Assembly: GCA_965218725.1 (NCBI GenBank)
Contig: CBDCLO010000002.1
Span: 744,001-808,000 of the forward strand
Direction: 5' to 3'
Source: WTHC01 sp965218725
Lineage (GTDB): Archaea > Thermoproteota > Nitrososphaeria > Nitrososphaerales > Nitrosopumilaceae
Length of the DNA stretch: 64,000 bases
Under the pieces are notes generated by a model. It was given only the letters and a program-made list of their open reading frames with translations. It had not been told where the DNA came from and made no database searches. Below are positions 9,380 to 18,487 of this stretch, piece after piece. A program made the translations under genes and the position numbers. Positions within the stretch are counted from its first letter, which is position 1. Every line of letters starts with the position of its first letter.

Positions 9380-10188
9380 TTACCGAAATAATCTCTTATG
9401 GATTTATACAACGAGCTATAGTTTCAGGCATCTCTATAGCTTTGTTATGTACAGTAGTTGGAATGTTCTTAGTTTTAAGAAGGTACTCATTATTTGGAGA
9501 TGCCATAGCACATTCATCATTTGGTGGTATAGCCATAGGACTGTTATTGGGCGTATACCCTCTGTGGACTGCATACATATTCTCATTATCAAATGCAATT
9601 ATCATTACAAAAATAAGACAAAAATTCAACATATCAGGTGAAGCGGCAGTTGCAATTTTATTATCATCTGGAATTTCTATAGGGCTTATTCTAATTAGTG
9701 TTTCTGGCGGATTTACAATCGACATATTTAGTTTTCTTTTTGGCAGTATTTTACTTGTAAATATAGAAGATACAATATTAATTATCGTATTGGCTAGTCT
9801 TATATTGATCACGATATCACTACTGTATAGACAAATACTTTATTCTACATTTAATGAAGAACAAGCTAAAGTAAGTGGAGTTCCAGTAGAAAAGATAAAT
9901 TATTTACTAGTATGTATTAGTGGGATTACTGTAGTAACATCTATTCAGCTAGTGGGAATACTGCTAATATCATCATTATTTGTAATCCCAAATGTAACAG
10001 CAATAATGTATGGAAAAAGTTTTAAAAAAACAATTTTTATTTCTATGGCGTTTGCAATTTTATCTGTTATTGTAGGCATTTTTCTTTCTTATATATTTGA
10101 TATAACCTCGTCAGGAACAATAGTACTAATATCACTTACTATTTTAATTATAACAATTTTTATGAAATTATTAAAAATAATTAATTAA
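9376..10188 (+). CDS. ABC transporter permease, ABC-3 (ZnuB/MntC) family
   Basis: Membrane partner of the preceding ATPase, 270 residues with about eight hydrophobic helices. The ABC-3 landmarks are present: FLVLRRYSLFGDAIAHSSFGGIAIG near the N-terminus and, later, NEEQAKVSGVPVEKINYLL followed by VGILLISSLFVIPN. It ends convergently with the decayed CopC-CopD gene, whose last bases overlap its 3' end. The missing binding protein must be elsewhere or lost. Confidence 0.9.
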   Translation: MITEIISYGFIQRAIVSGISIALLCTVVGMFLVLRRYSLFGDAIAHSSFGGIAIGLLLGVYPLWTAYIFSLSNAIIITKIRQKFNISGEAAVAILLSSGISIGLILISVSGGFTIDIFSFLFGSILLVNIEDTILIIVLASLILITISLLYRQILYSTFNEEQAKVSGVPVEKINYLLVCISGITVVTSIQLVGILLISSLFVIPNVTAIMYGKSFKKTIFISMAFAILSVIVGIFLSYIFDITSSGTIVLISLTILIITIFMKLLKIIN

Positions 10189-12832
10189 CTAATATTTAAT
10201 AATCTTTTTAATCTTTTTTTATCATTAATGCTTTTTACAAGAAGTAATGCTGTTATAATAATCATTGAACCAATTGCTGGTTATACAATCTATGAGTATC
10301 TAGGATAGTAGCTCATATTGATTTTAGAAAACTCTTCAGTAATATTTACAATACATAATTTGTTAGATCTTTTCTACAAAAAATATTGTGTTCTATTATC
10401 TGATTCAATAAACCGTGTAAAGGAATTATTTGTTGACATATCCATCTACTAAATTGTAACTTTGTGGATCATATATCCCTAATTTGTCTATAGTATGTTG
10501 TGTAAACCATATGTTTCCATATTTATCACTAGTTATATCAAATGGTAATGATGAAGGATCCGGAACTACGATTTTTTTGAATGTTTTTAATACCGTATTG
10601 AACTCTTATTGATAAACCAGCGTGGTATGGTACACAAAATTTCTTCGTTATCACTAAACAACATGAATTGTTATCTGATTGATTCTTCAGGCATAAACTC
10701 TTACACATCACCGTTTTGTATGCCCAGATATCCTATTTTACCACGTTGTGACAACCAGATATTACCATTAGAATCAACAAGCATTGATGACGGTAATGAA
10801 TTAGTAGGCATTATATATTTCATGAATTCTTTGTTATATTGATTATATTTTAGTAGTGTACATTGATCTATTATTGCAATTTAAATATTACTATCGAGAT
10901 CTGTTTCTAGTGATACTGGAATTGATTTTATCGGTAATTGTACTGTTTCTATTTTTTTGTTTGTAGGATCTAAAAATCCTATTTGGTTATCAGACGGATC
11001 AATGAATCATACATTCTTATCATTATCTAATGTTAAAATTGTTGTAGCCTTTCCATCAAAAATAAACGAGCTAAATTTTTGTTTGGTTTTATTGAATTTC
11101 CATAATAGTGATTTTGATGTATTACTTACCAGTACAGAGTCATTATCATGTACTACATATAGTGGTTTTGCATTCATCTGGAAAATCATATTCTGTTATT
11201 TCCATTTTTAATTCAGATAGATGTGGTTTTACTATCACATCAAATGAAATACTTTCATTTATGCTTGTTGTTTTATACATTTCTATATCTACATGCCATT
11301 TATCATAAAATCAAAAAATTATTTCTCCTTTATAGGTTATCTGTATTTTATCCTTATCAGTTTTTATTTTGTTAATTGGTATTCAATAGAATTAATATTT
11401 TTATTTTTGTTTGATATTTTAATTTTTAGATCATTGATATTATTTATATAATCCAAGTCAGTTACTGTTACAACTATTTTATTTAATCCAATTTTTAATG
11501 GTATTATATTAATATTAAATTTAGTATTTTCTATAAATTCTATTTTTTATATCATCCTTTGTGATGGTGCATTATTAACCAGTAATGATACTATCAATAG
11601 TAATATGATTTCAAAATGTGATTCTATTTTTAATGATATTTTTAACTTGTTAATTATATTTATGTAATTTTTAATATCATACTGCTTTTTTTAAATTTTA
11701 AATTGGTTGTATCATCTAATTAATATCATTATTAATGATATTGTAATTTTTATTATTATTAAAATACTATATGTAGAATCAATAACGTTACTTATGTCAT
11801 TTTCTATACTCCAGAGTAGTATTAGTCCACTTACAACTAAAAATCCCAGTGATACTAAATAAAATTGAGAAATTTTGAAACACAGAAAAATAGTTTCCAT
11901 ATTTTTATCTTTAGGAAATATAGGTAATATAACAAGACTAAAAAATATAATACCTCCTATTTAAACTGAGGAAAAAATATTATGTATATAATCCGATATA
12001 ATTACAAATTTTTGGTCACTAGATGCTGCATGACTAATCGTCGTGGTGGTTGAAACTAACACAGGAAAAAATCAATATTAAAATCTGATTTTTAGTGGGA
12101 GTATTTTGTCCATAATTAATATACTACATAATCAATAATAGTATTATTAATATAGTTCTAAAAATCTAAATTATGCTAAATATTATTTTTAAAAAATCTT
12201 GCACTAAAGATTCTAATTTTATTGTGTATACATATATAATAAAAATATTAGAAAGTAAAGCTAGTATCAATTTAATACTAATTAAAATAAAAAATTTATC
12301 GTTGTACAACTTTTGAAATGATAAATCAGTGAATCTTTCATTTTTCTTTATTCCAAATTAATAATGAACTAACTCTAGAACTAACTACTATTGTTTGTCC
12401 AACAAAACCTGGAAATTCTGTATTGGTCTCTGGTAAAAACATCGAGTCATTATTGTCTATAATATCTAAATAATTTACATTTTTATTTCCAGTATCAAAA
12501 ACAAATGTGTTTTCTGCAACATGACCATCTATCTTAGAAAGTACTTTACTTGTAATTGTATATACCAATTCTAGCTTAGATGAGATGATAATTAATAAAT
12601 CCACATCTTCAAAATAATTTATGTAGTCATTATCTATCTTATTGCCACTATGATCTAATATCTTAATAACACTAAAATTAGATTCTATCTCTTTAGAATA
12701 ATATATTATTATTTCAGTATTATCATTGTCTGTTGTTTTATCAGTAACAACGTTTACTATAAATGGATGACAATAAATTGGTGGTGGACCAATGAAAAAT
12801 AAAAATATTATGCATACGATATATTTTTTCAT
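10185..12832 (-). pseudogene. Decayed CopC-CopD-beta-propeller copper protein
   Basis: Reading the minus strand across several frames recovers one former protein of roughly 880 residues. The first 164 residues are still open: signal peptide, then a CopC-like domain starting HPFIVNVVTDKT. Next come CopD-like membrane segments (TTTISHAASSDQKFV, DYIHNIFSS, FYLVSLGFLVVSGLILLW), an Ig/YtkA-like stretch near 11440, and streptogramin-lyase/NHL propeller blades (LVDSNGNIWLSQRGKIGYLG; ITSDKYGNIWFTQHTIDKLG), ending in a C-terminal membrane helix. In-frame stops at 11961-11963, 11007-11009, 10881-10883, 10701-10703 and 10606-10608, plus frameshifts, disable it. The architecture matches my memory of copper-handling proteins in related ammonia oxidisers. 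Only the N-terminal CopC piece could still be made. Confidence 0.85.
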
Positions 12833-12889
12833 TTAATTATGTTACTAATATATGCAAGTATTAATTATATTTCAATTAAAAATAAAAAC

Positions 12890-13543
12890 ATGTCTGTTTT
12901 TATATATTTAGTGAACGTGATATATTGCTTATTAATACTATTTCTTGTTTATATGTTAGAATTTTCTGGTGCTTATGCACATATCACAACCAACATTGAG
13001 CAATATCAGTTTAGTATTTGATGGAGTAAATAACCACCTATTACTGGATTTATTAATAATATTACATTTGAAATAAGTGAAGTAACTTCAAAAAATGTTA
13101 AAAATGGAATAAAAAATGCTTTTAATAGTTTAGATGCTACCATTAAATTCTGTGGAGTATCAAAACAATTGAATATTAATCCATTACACTATCATGAAAG
13201 TTATTTTTCAAAAATTATACCTAATAATCCTGGATTATACACAATAGAATTATATGGTGTAGGTGATACATCAATAAATCTTATTATTCCTATTGATGTA
13301 GTAAAAATCATGACATCTTAGTGTTTCCTGATCATACTAATTTAAATGAAAAAGAAAATAAAGCACTTAGAAATGCTATTTTTTCAATTCAAAAAGAAAT
13401 AAATATATTAAAAAAACCTAGTGATACATATTAATTTTGAAGAAGGGTCTTTTGAAAAAATATATGATCTTAGTGTCTTTGGTTTGACATTTGGAGTTAC
13501 AGGTGTTATATTATCGGTAATTGCCACGATAAAAATAAAATAG
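12890..13543 (+). pseudogene. Decayed secreted membrane protein, partner of the CopC-CopD gene
   Basis: Divergent from the CopC-CopD relic. It begins with a signal helix ending SGAYAHITTN, then meets in-frame TGA (13019-13021) and TAA stops. The same frame continues as ITGFINNITFEISEVTSKN, NSLDATIKFCGVSKQL and IIPNNPGLYTIELYG. A frameshift near 13318 moves to DILVFPDHTNLNEKENK with a helical SIQKEINIL stretch, and a second shift near 13435 leads to a C-terminal helix (LSVFGLTFGVTGVILSVIA) and TAG at 13541. Similar intact proteins sit beside CopC/CopD genes in Nitrosopumilus-like genomes as far as I recall. Function unknown. Confidence 0.8.
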
Positions 13544-13547
13544 GGTG

Positions 13548-14414
13548 TTATAGTTTTATGGCTTTGTATTTTGTAGCTAGTGCTGTTGCACCAATCATCG
13601 ATATTGTAAGTACTGCTACTGCAATTGTACCAAATTCTGGAACTATAGTAAATTCTATTGTATCACCTTGCGGACCCACAATATCATCCACTCCTATACC
13701 TTGGATTGTTACTGTTATATCTACAGGATCATCAGAACTTAATTCCATAGTAGAGTGATTTGCATTACCGTTGTGTTCGTGAGCCCCAACAACAGAAAGT
13801 ACCATATCATCGTTTTGAGATGCAGTTATATCATAGTTTATATGCTCTTGTAAGTTGCCACTAGCATAATCATAGAATTTTACATTAACTGTCATTTCCT
13901 TATTAATCTCAGGCTTGCTGGATTCTATCTCTATTTTTATACTACCATCAGATGATATGCTCTGTAAGATTATATTGTCATCCTCAATGTCAGTAGCAAC
14001 ATATTCTTCACTTGAAACTGATTCTACGCTTATTATTCCTTCCATCCATGGATGAACCATACAAAAATATGGATAGTCGCCTTCGCTAAAACTATCTTCT
14101 GTAAATGTAACAGAAAATGTTGAATTAGCAACAAATAAGCTACTATCAAATAATCCACTAGGTCCATCGTTAGGAGTTCCACTAGTCACTGTATGTGCGG
14201 CAGTGTCGGTATTATTCCATATTACTTCTCCACCAAGATCCACAGTTACGTTATATGGCGTATAACATTCATTATTTTCTTCACAACCTGGTAATGAACT
14301 TTCTTCTGCTATACTTATATTAACTCTTGAATTATCTGCAAACGTTTCTGTGGCTGTAATTCCAACCATCACTACAAACATTAACAAACTGTATCCAATA
14401 ACTCTTGACTTCAT
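13548..14414 (-). CDS. Secreted cupredoxin (plastocyanin-like) with PEFG-CTERM tail
   Basis: Type 1 copper protein, probably an extracytoplasmic electron carrier or copper binder. 288 residues: signal peptide (MKSRVIGYSLLMFVVMVG..), a cupredoxin domain (about residues 30-132) with ligands His in AAHTVTSG and Cys, His, Met in YFCMVHPWMEG, then a beta-rich region and a C-terminal VPEFGTIAVAVLTISMIG segment followed by KYKAIKL. That tail matches the PEFG-CTERM sorting signal that thaumarchaeal archaeosortase recognises. It is the only intact gene of this copper locus. Confidence 0.9.
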   Translation of the reverse strand: MKSRVIGYSLLMFVVMVGITATETFADNSRVNISIAEESSLPGCEENNECYTPYNVTVDLGGEVIWNNTDTAAHTVTSGTPNDGPSGLFDSSLFVANSTFSVTFTEDSFSEGDYPYFCMVHPWMEGIISVESVSSEEYVATDIEDDNIILQSISSDGSIKIEIESSKPEINKEMTVNVKFYDYASGNLQEHINYDITASQNDDMVLSVVGAHEHNGNANHSTMELSSDDPVDITVTIQGIGVDDIVGPQGDTIEFTIVPEFGTIAVAVLTISMIGATALATKYKAIKL

Positions 14415-14529
14415 TGATCTTGATATTTATGGTGATAAATAAAAACCTCACTTAATAGAAAATCAAAAAATAAATTAAAAAATGTGCATATATAATATAT
14501 CTTAAATACTGAATTATTGTTACTATGAT

Positions 14530-16170
14530 ATGATCCATCGTATCTATATTATATTGTTTATGTGTACCATATACCTTGTACCTATTACAATTAATGATGT
14601 ATATGGACATGGTTTAGGCAGTGATCAGGCACCTCCAATAAATTTTGCTGGTATGAATGTTACTGTAAGTACAGTACTGGATCCATCTGACATAACAGTA
14701 GGTAAAATTAAGAGTGCTAACATGACTGTAAGATTTTTTGATGAATTAACTGACATAAATCTAGATAATGTTACTTATAGAATAGAACTATGGAGAAGTG
14801 AAAATCTTCTTGCTAGGCAGTTATTTTATGATACTGATGGAGAAATTAGCATAGAAATTAGACCCAAAATAAATTGTACTGAAAAAGAACTATGGAAGTG
14901 TACTACTTATAATGGATTTAAGGATCCAATAAGTGGAGGTTTTACAACAATTGGAGGTGGGAAACCAATAATAACAGGTCCAATATTTGACAAAGGAGGG
15001 CTATATAATATTAAAGTTGAGATAGAAGGAGCTACAAGCCCAAAAGTCCAAGTTGCACAGCTATTAAGATTTGAAACTTTTGTAAGCGTTGCACAAGAAC
15101 AAAATTTTACTATTAAAAATACGTATTCAGAAATTCCGGTAATAATAAAAACATATTATGATGATATAACTAATTTTGAGTATAGCGATTTGGATGATTC
15201 TATTTCATTTGATATGCCATTTAACTGGAATAAAGACTATATTGAACTAGTTCAGGTAGTACATGAAGAGATACGTATACCAAAAAGTTTTGAACCATAC
15301 AACAACAAAAAATTCAAGGCTTATATTAATGAAATAGAAATTAATAATAGTGCAGTCCTAACCGATCCATATTCTTATGACGATATCAATATAATTCATT
15401 TTCTAGTAACTGGAAATGAATTACAAAAAGTAAATGATAAGCTAGGTGAATATGATAAAAAAACTATTTTGTTCTCTTTGATACCTCAAAATATTCAATT
15501 AGAAAAAACACTAGATATTAAATTTGATAGTGGTGCATTAGTTAAAGTATCATGGCATAATGATTTTACTACAGATGATGTAATTCCACTTGAATTTATT
15601 TTTTTTGATAAAGATAATACTTTGTTAAAAAACATCAGATATGGTTACAGTATTAGTCATGAAAATGGCAAAGAATTATTTTCTAATGTTGGTAACGATC
15701 CACAGAATCCTGGTATATTTGCCAGCGAAGGAATAGACATACAACAAATATTTGTGCCATCTGATGATATATATACATTAAATATAGCAATACTTGGTAC
15801 TGGAATTAATTATGACCAGACATATGCTGGCATAGGAAGTGGAGTTTTTGAAATAGGATCTAACAGTCGGTCTGCATTAACATCAGATCACATTACTAAT
15901 ATTTCAATACCACAATGGATAAAAAATAATGCTGGATGGTGGTCTGAAGGTAAAATCAATGATGATGATTTTATATTAGGAATTGAGTTTCTGGTAAAAG
16001 AGAATATAATAAATATACCAGATACAAATACAAACAAAACAACTACTAATATTTCAATTCCACAATGGATAAAAAATAATGCTGGATGGTGGTCTGAAGG
16101 TAAAATCAATGATGATGATTTTGTACGCGCTCTGCAATATTTAACTACACATGGTATTATATTATTATAA
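14530..16170 (+). CDS. Secreted protein with C-terminal WIKNNAGWW repeats
   Basis: 546 residues with a clear signal peptide (cleavage probably near VYGHG). The body (residues ~30-440) is beta-rich with Ig-like patterns and no recognised enzyme motif. The C-terminus holds two copies of a ~35-residue module with core ISIPQWIKNNAGWWSEGKIN, each followed by DDDF and a hydrophobic helix. This module recurs at the C-termini of many thaumarchaeal exported proteins, presumably as a surface-attachment or assembly domain (inference). The two copies are almost identical in DNA. Function unknown. Confidence 0.85.
   Translation: MIHRIYIILFMCTIYLVPITINDVYGHGLGSDQAPPINFAGMNVTVSTVLDPSDITVGKIKSANMTVRFFDELTDINLDNVTYRIELWRSENLLARQLFYDTDGEISIEIRPKINCTEKELWKCTTYNGFKDPISGGFTTIGGGKPIITGPIFDKGGLYNIKVEIEGATSPKVQVAQLLRFETFVSVAQEQNFTIKNTYSEIPVIIKTYYDDITNFEYSDLDDSISFDMPFNWNKDYIELVQVVHEEIRIPKSFEPYNNKKFKAYINEIEINNSAVLTDPYSYDDINIIHFLVTGNELQKVNDKLGEYDKKTILFSLIPQNIQLEKTLDIKFDSGALVKVSWHNDFTTDDVIPLEFIFFDKDNTLLKNIRYGYSISHENGKELFSNVGNDPQNPGIFASEGIDIQQIFVPSDDIYTLNIAILGTGINYDQTYAGIGSGVFEIGSNSRSALTSDHITNISIPQWIKNNAGWWSEGKINDDDFILGIEFLVKENIINIPDTNTNKTTTNISIPQWIKNNAGWWSEGKINDDDFVRALQYLTTHGIILL
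15895..15972 (+). repeat. Near-perfect 78 bp direct repeat, copy 1
   Basis: This stretch, coding for the first WIKNNAGWW module, is repeated at 16045-16122 with a single mismatch (ATACCAC versus ATTCCAC). Identity even at third codon positions indicates recent duplication or gene conversion rather than old divergence. Confidence 0.9.
16045..16122 (+). repeat. Near-perfect 78 bp direct repeat, copy 2
   Basis: Second copy of the 78 bp unit at 15895-15972, coding for the last WIKNNAGWW module of the same protein. The repeat period is 150 bp, exactly 50 codons, so unequal crossing over would add or remove modules in frame. Confidence 0.9.
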
Positions 16171-16216
16171 CATCTTGAAATATTCTTATACAAATTAACT
16201 GTTATATAATTAATAC

Positions 16217-16978
16217 ATGTTTCCACTTCGAGATGAAAATCAACATCCTGCTGGATTTAAACCGATAGTTACATACATGTTAATTTTGGTTAATGTAGCT
16301 GTATTTTTTTATGAGGCCATTAGCATAGGACAATTTTTTGATTTTACAAACCAAAATGCACTAAATTTATTTTATGAATTTGGTGCAATTCCAGATTGTG
16401 TATTAGGTGCTAGCTCAATAAAAGTAAATATAGGCCACAGCAGCAGCATTGTAGTTTCATGCCCATCTGCTGCTTATGTTATGCTATTTAGTTCAATATT
16501 TCTACATGGTGGTATCATGCATTTAGGTGGTAACATGTTATTTCTTTGGATATTTGGAGATAATATAGAGTTGAAATTTGGTAAAATTAGGTACTTGTTA
16601 GTTTATTTTACATGGGGCATTTCTGCTGGCCTTATACATATTATTGGGGATCCTCATAGTACAATTCCAGCTATAGGTGCTTCTGGTGCAATATCTGGAA
16701 TACTTGGAGCATATTTAGTAATATTTCCAAAAGCAAGAATAACAACATTCATGATGTGGGGATTTTTCTGGAGAACGATGCATATTCAAGCAAAATTGTT
16801 TCTTCCATTCTGGTTAGTTTTTCAAAATCTTTTACCACTTTTTGTTGGCGGATTTGGAATTGCTAATGATGGTGTAGCATATTTAGCTCATGTTGGTGGA
16901 TTTATAACAGGTATTATAATCGGGTACATATACAAAATAACACATAACTCAGAATTCATGTTTGGTACCAGGAACTGA
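16217..16978 (+). CDS. Rhomboid-family intramembrane serine protease
   Basis: Membrane protease that cleaves helices within the bilayer. 253 residues, about six membrane segments. The catalytic serine is in IGASGAISGILGAYLV, the partner histidine in AHVGGFITGIIIGY, and the oxyanion asparagine region is MHLGGNMLFLWIFGDNIE. The N-terminus MFPLRDENQHPAGFKPIVTY is typical of the archaeal/bacterial GlpG-like subgroup. Substrate unknown; a neighbouring secreted protein ends 46 bp upstream. Confidence 0.93.
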   Translation: MFPLRDENQHPAGFKPIVTYMLILVNVAVFFYEAISIGQFFDFTNQNALNLFYEFGAIPDCVLGASSIKVNIGHSSSIVVSCPSAAYVMLFSSIFLHGGIMHLGGNMLFLWIFGDNIELKFGKIRYLLVYFTWGISAGLIHIIGDPHSTIPAIGASGAISGILGAYLVIFPKARITTFMMWGFFWRTMHIQAKLFLPFWLVFQNLLPLFVGGFGIANDGVAYLAHVGGFITGIIIGYIYKITHNSEFMFGTRN

Positions 16979-17028
16979 TAATTATATTCATTAAAAATAT
17001 TTAATAATTACATAGTAAAAAAAAAATC

Positions 17029-17202
17029 ATGCCATTCATTACAGTTTCAATGTATCCTGGGAGATCACAACAACAAAAAAATGAGTTTGCAGATATTGTT
17101 ACTAGTGCCGCAACTAACATTTTAAAAGCAAAAAGAAGTGATGTTATAGTTGTTTTTGAAGAAAATAATAAAGAAAATTGGTATTTTAATAAAAGTGAAT
17201 GA
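17029..17202 (+). CDS. Small tautomerase, 4-oxalocrotonate tautomerase family
   Basis: A 57-residue protein, the classic size for this family, starting MPFITVSMYPGRSQQQ. After Met removal, Pro1 would be the catalytic base. The helix (QKNEFADIVTSAATNIL) and the DVIVVFEENNKENWYF strand match the family fold. Physiological substrate unknown. A TATA-like AATATTTAATAA stretch lies about 25-30 nt upstream. The nitrilase starts 13 bp downstream, suggesting one transcript. Confidence 0.85.
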   Translation: MPFITVSMYPGRSQQQKNEFADIVTSAATNILKAKRSDVIVVFEENNKENWYFNKSE

Positions 17203-17215
17203 TAATACAACATTC

Positions 17216-17998
17216 ATGCCAGCAATAGCACTAGTTCAATTAAAAACATCAACAAGTAAAAATAAAAACCTAGATGAAATACTTAAATATATAAAAATAG
17301 CTGCTAATAAAAACACAGAAATTTGTGTATTTCCAGAATTTATGATGTTTTATAATACTTCGTCGCAGCTATCAAAATTAGCAGAAAAAATCGATGGAGA
17401 GTTTGTAAGTAATATAGCCAATGAAGCAAAAAAAAATTCAATTAATATAATTGGTACATTTTATGAAAAAAGTAAAAACAAGAATAAAGTATATGATACA
17501 GCATTTTTTATAAATAAACTAGGAAAAATAATATCAACCTATAGAAAAACACACCTATTTGATGCATTTAGTTTTAGAGAATCAGATAATATCATGCCAG
17601 GCACAAAAATAATGAAACCAATTAATACTGATATAGGTAAACTAGGAATGTTAATTTGTTATGATTTGAGATTTCCTGAAGTATCTCGAGTTCTTACAAT
17701 TAGAGGATCAGAAATACTTGTAGTGCCATCTGCGTGGATTAAAGGCTATATGAAAGAACAGCACTGGTTAACAATAAACAAAACACGTGCAATTGAAAAT
17801 GGATGTTATATTATAGCACCAAACCAAGTCGGCAACATTTATTGTGGTAGAAGTATAGTAGTTGACCCGTTTGGAAAAATAGTTCTTGATATGAAAAAAC
17901 GTGAAGGTATTGGAATAATTGATATACATGCAGAAAAAATAAAAAATACACGTATGATACTTCCGTTACTCAAACATAGAAGACCAGATATTTACTAA
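17216..17998 (+). CDS. Carbon-nitrogen hydrolase (nitrilase superfamily, Nit-like)
   Basis: Hydrolyses amide or nitrile-type C-N bonds, probably an omega-amidase-like repair or amide-scavenging enzyme (inference). About 260 residues from the ATG at 17216 (MPAIALVQLKTS), a standard nitrilase start; an upstream in-frame start would overlap the tautomerase. The Glu-Lys-Cys triad is visible: FPEFMMF, TYRKTHLFD and LICYDLRFPE. Length normal. It converges with the zinc-finger gene, 1 bp apart. Confidence 0.9.
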   Translation: MPAIALVQLKTSTSKNKNLDEILKYIKIAANKNTEICVFPEFMMFYNTSSQLSKLAEKIDGEFVSNIANEAKKNSINIIGTFYEKSKNKNKVYDTAFFINKLGKIISTYRKTHLFDAFSFRESDNIMPGTKIMKPINTDIGKLGMLICYDLRFPEVSRVLTIRGSEILVVPSAWIKGYMKEQHWLTINKTRAIENGCYIIAPNQVGNIYCGRSIVVDPFGKIVLDMKKREGIGIIDIHAEKIKNTRMILPLLKHRRPDIY

Positions 17999-17999
17999 T

Positions 18000-18419
18000 T
18001 TATGAAAATTTACCACCGCACCTAATATTTGTACACACTTCATTCCACTTTTGTTTCCTACTGTACCTAAATAGATAAATTGGCCATGAACATATTTCAC
18101 ACTTATTTTTTGTTATACGTAATAATGCCTTTTGAATAAGTGGAGATGATGCCTTACAACCATTACGATAATTAGAACAACCTATGAAACGTTTCATAGT
18201 CCTATGTGACTTAATTATAACCAATTTACCAATATTGCATTCTGGACACTTAAATACCGCTTTAAGTGAATTTGCTACTAGAATTACATACTTATTTTTA
18301 TAACGTGACCATACTACATGACCTCCATTATCAAAATATTGTGTACACTCTTTTCGTAATAAATTTATTTTTTTTTTTGTGATTTTTATGTGATCCACAG
18401 ATCGATATAATTCACACAT
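18000..18419 (-). CDS. Protein with topoisomerase-type C4 zinc fingers
   Basis: 139 residues. After a ~60-residue N-terminal part that I do not recognise comes CPECNIGKLV..., with RFIGCSNYRNGC, then a second unit CEICSWPIYL ... CTNIRCGGKF. This is the pattern of the C-terminal zinc fingers of type IA topoisomerases, here without a topoisomerase domain. Likely nucleic-acid binding. The start at 18419 (MCELYRSV) is the only good ATG. Function not assigned. Confidence 0.75.
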   Translation of the reverse strand: MCELYRSVDHIKITKKKINLLRKECTQYFDNGGHVVWSRYKNKYVILVANSLKAVFKCPECNIGKLVIIKSHRTMKRFIGCSNYRNGCKASSPLIQKALLRITKNKCEICSWPIYLFRYSRKQKWNEVCTNIRCGGKFS

Positions 18420-18487
18420 TAATTTTATTCTTATTTTTAATATACAATAATTGAAGAATTTTTATATGGATATTGATAAAACTGATT

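Noticed and set aside
10609..11308. Plus-strand ORFs of 66-84 codons as real genes
   Set aside because: They are antisense to clear propeller-domain remnants on the minus strand, have no recognisable features and no spacing logic.
11007..11900. Minus-strand 60-62 codon ORFs as separate small genes
   Set aside because: They are pieces of the CopD and propeller parts of one decayed gene, bounded by its stops.
10185..13543. Reassigned stop codons (TGA or TAA read as Trp) explaining the broken copper genes
   Set aside because: TGG is used normally in intact genes, which contain no internal TGA or TAA. Both TGA and TAA appear at Trp sites, some stops fall at non-Trp sites, and frameshifts are also present. 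Decay explains all of it.
10189..13547. A mobile element or genomic island in the gene-poor stretch
   Set aside because: No transposase, integrase, terminal repeats or target duplications are visible; the sequence is explained by decayed native-type genes.
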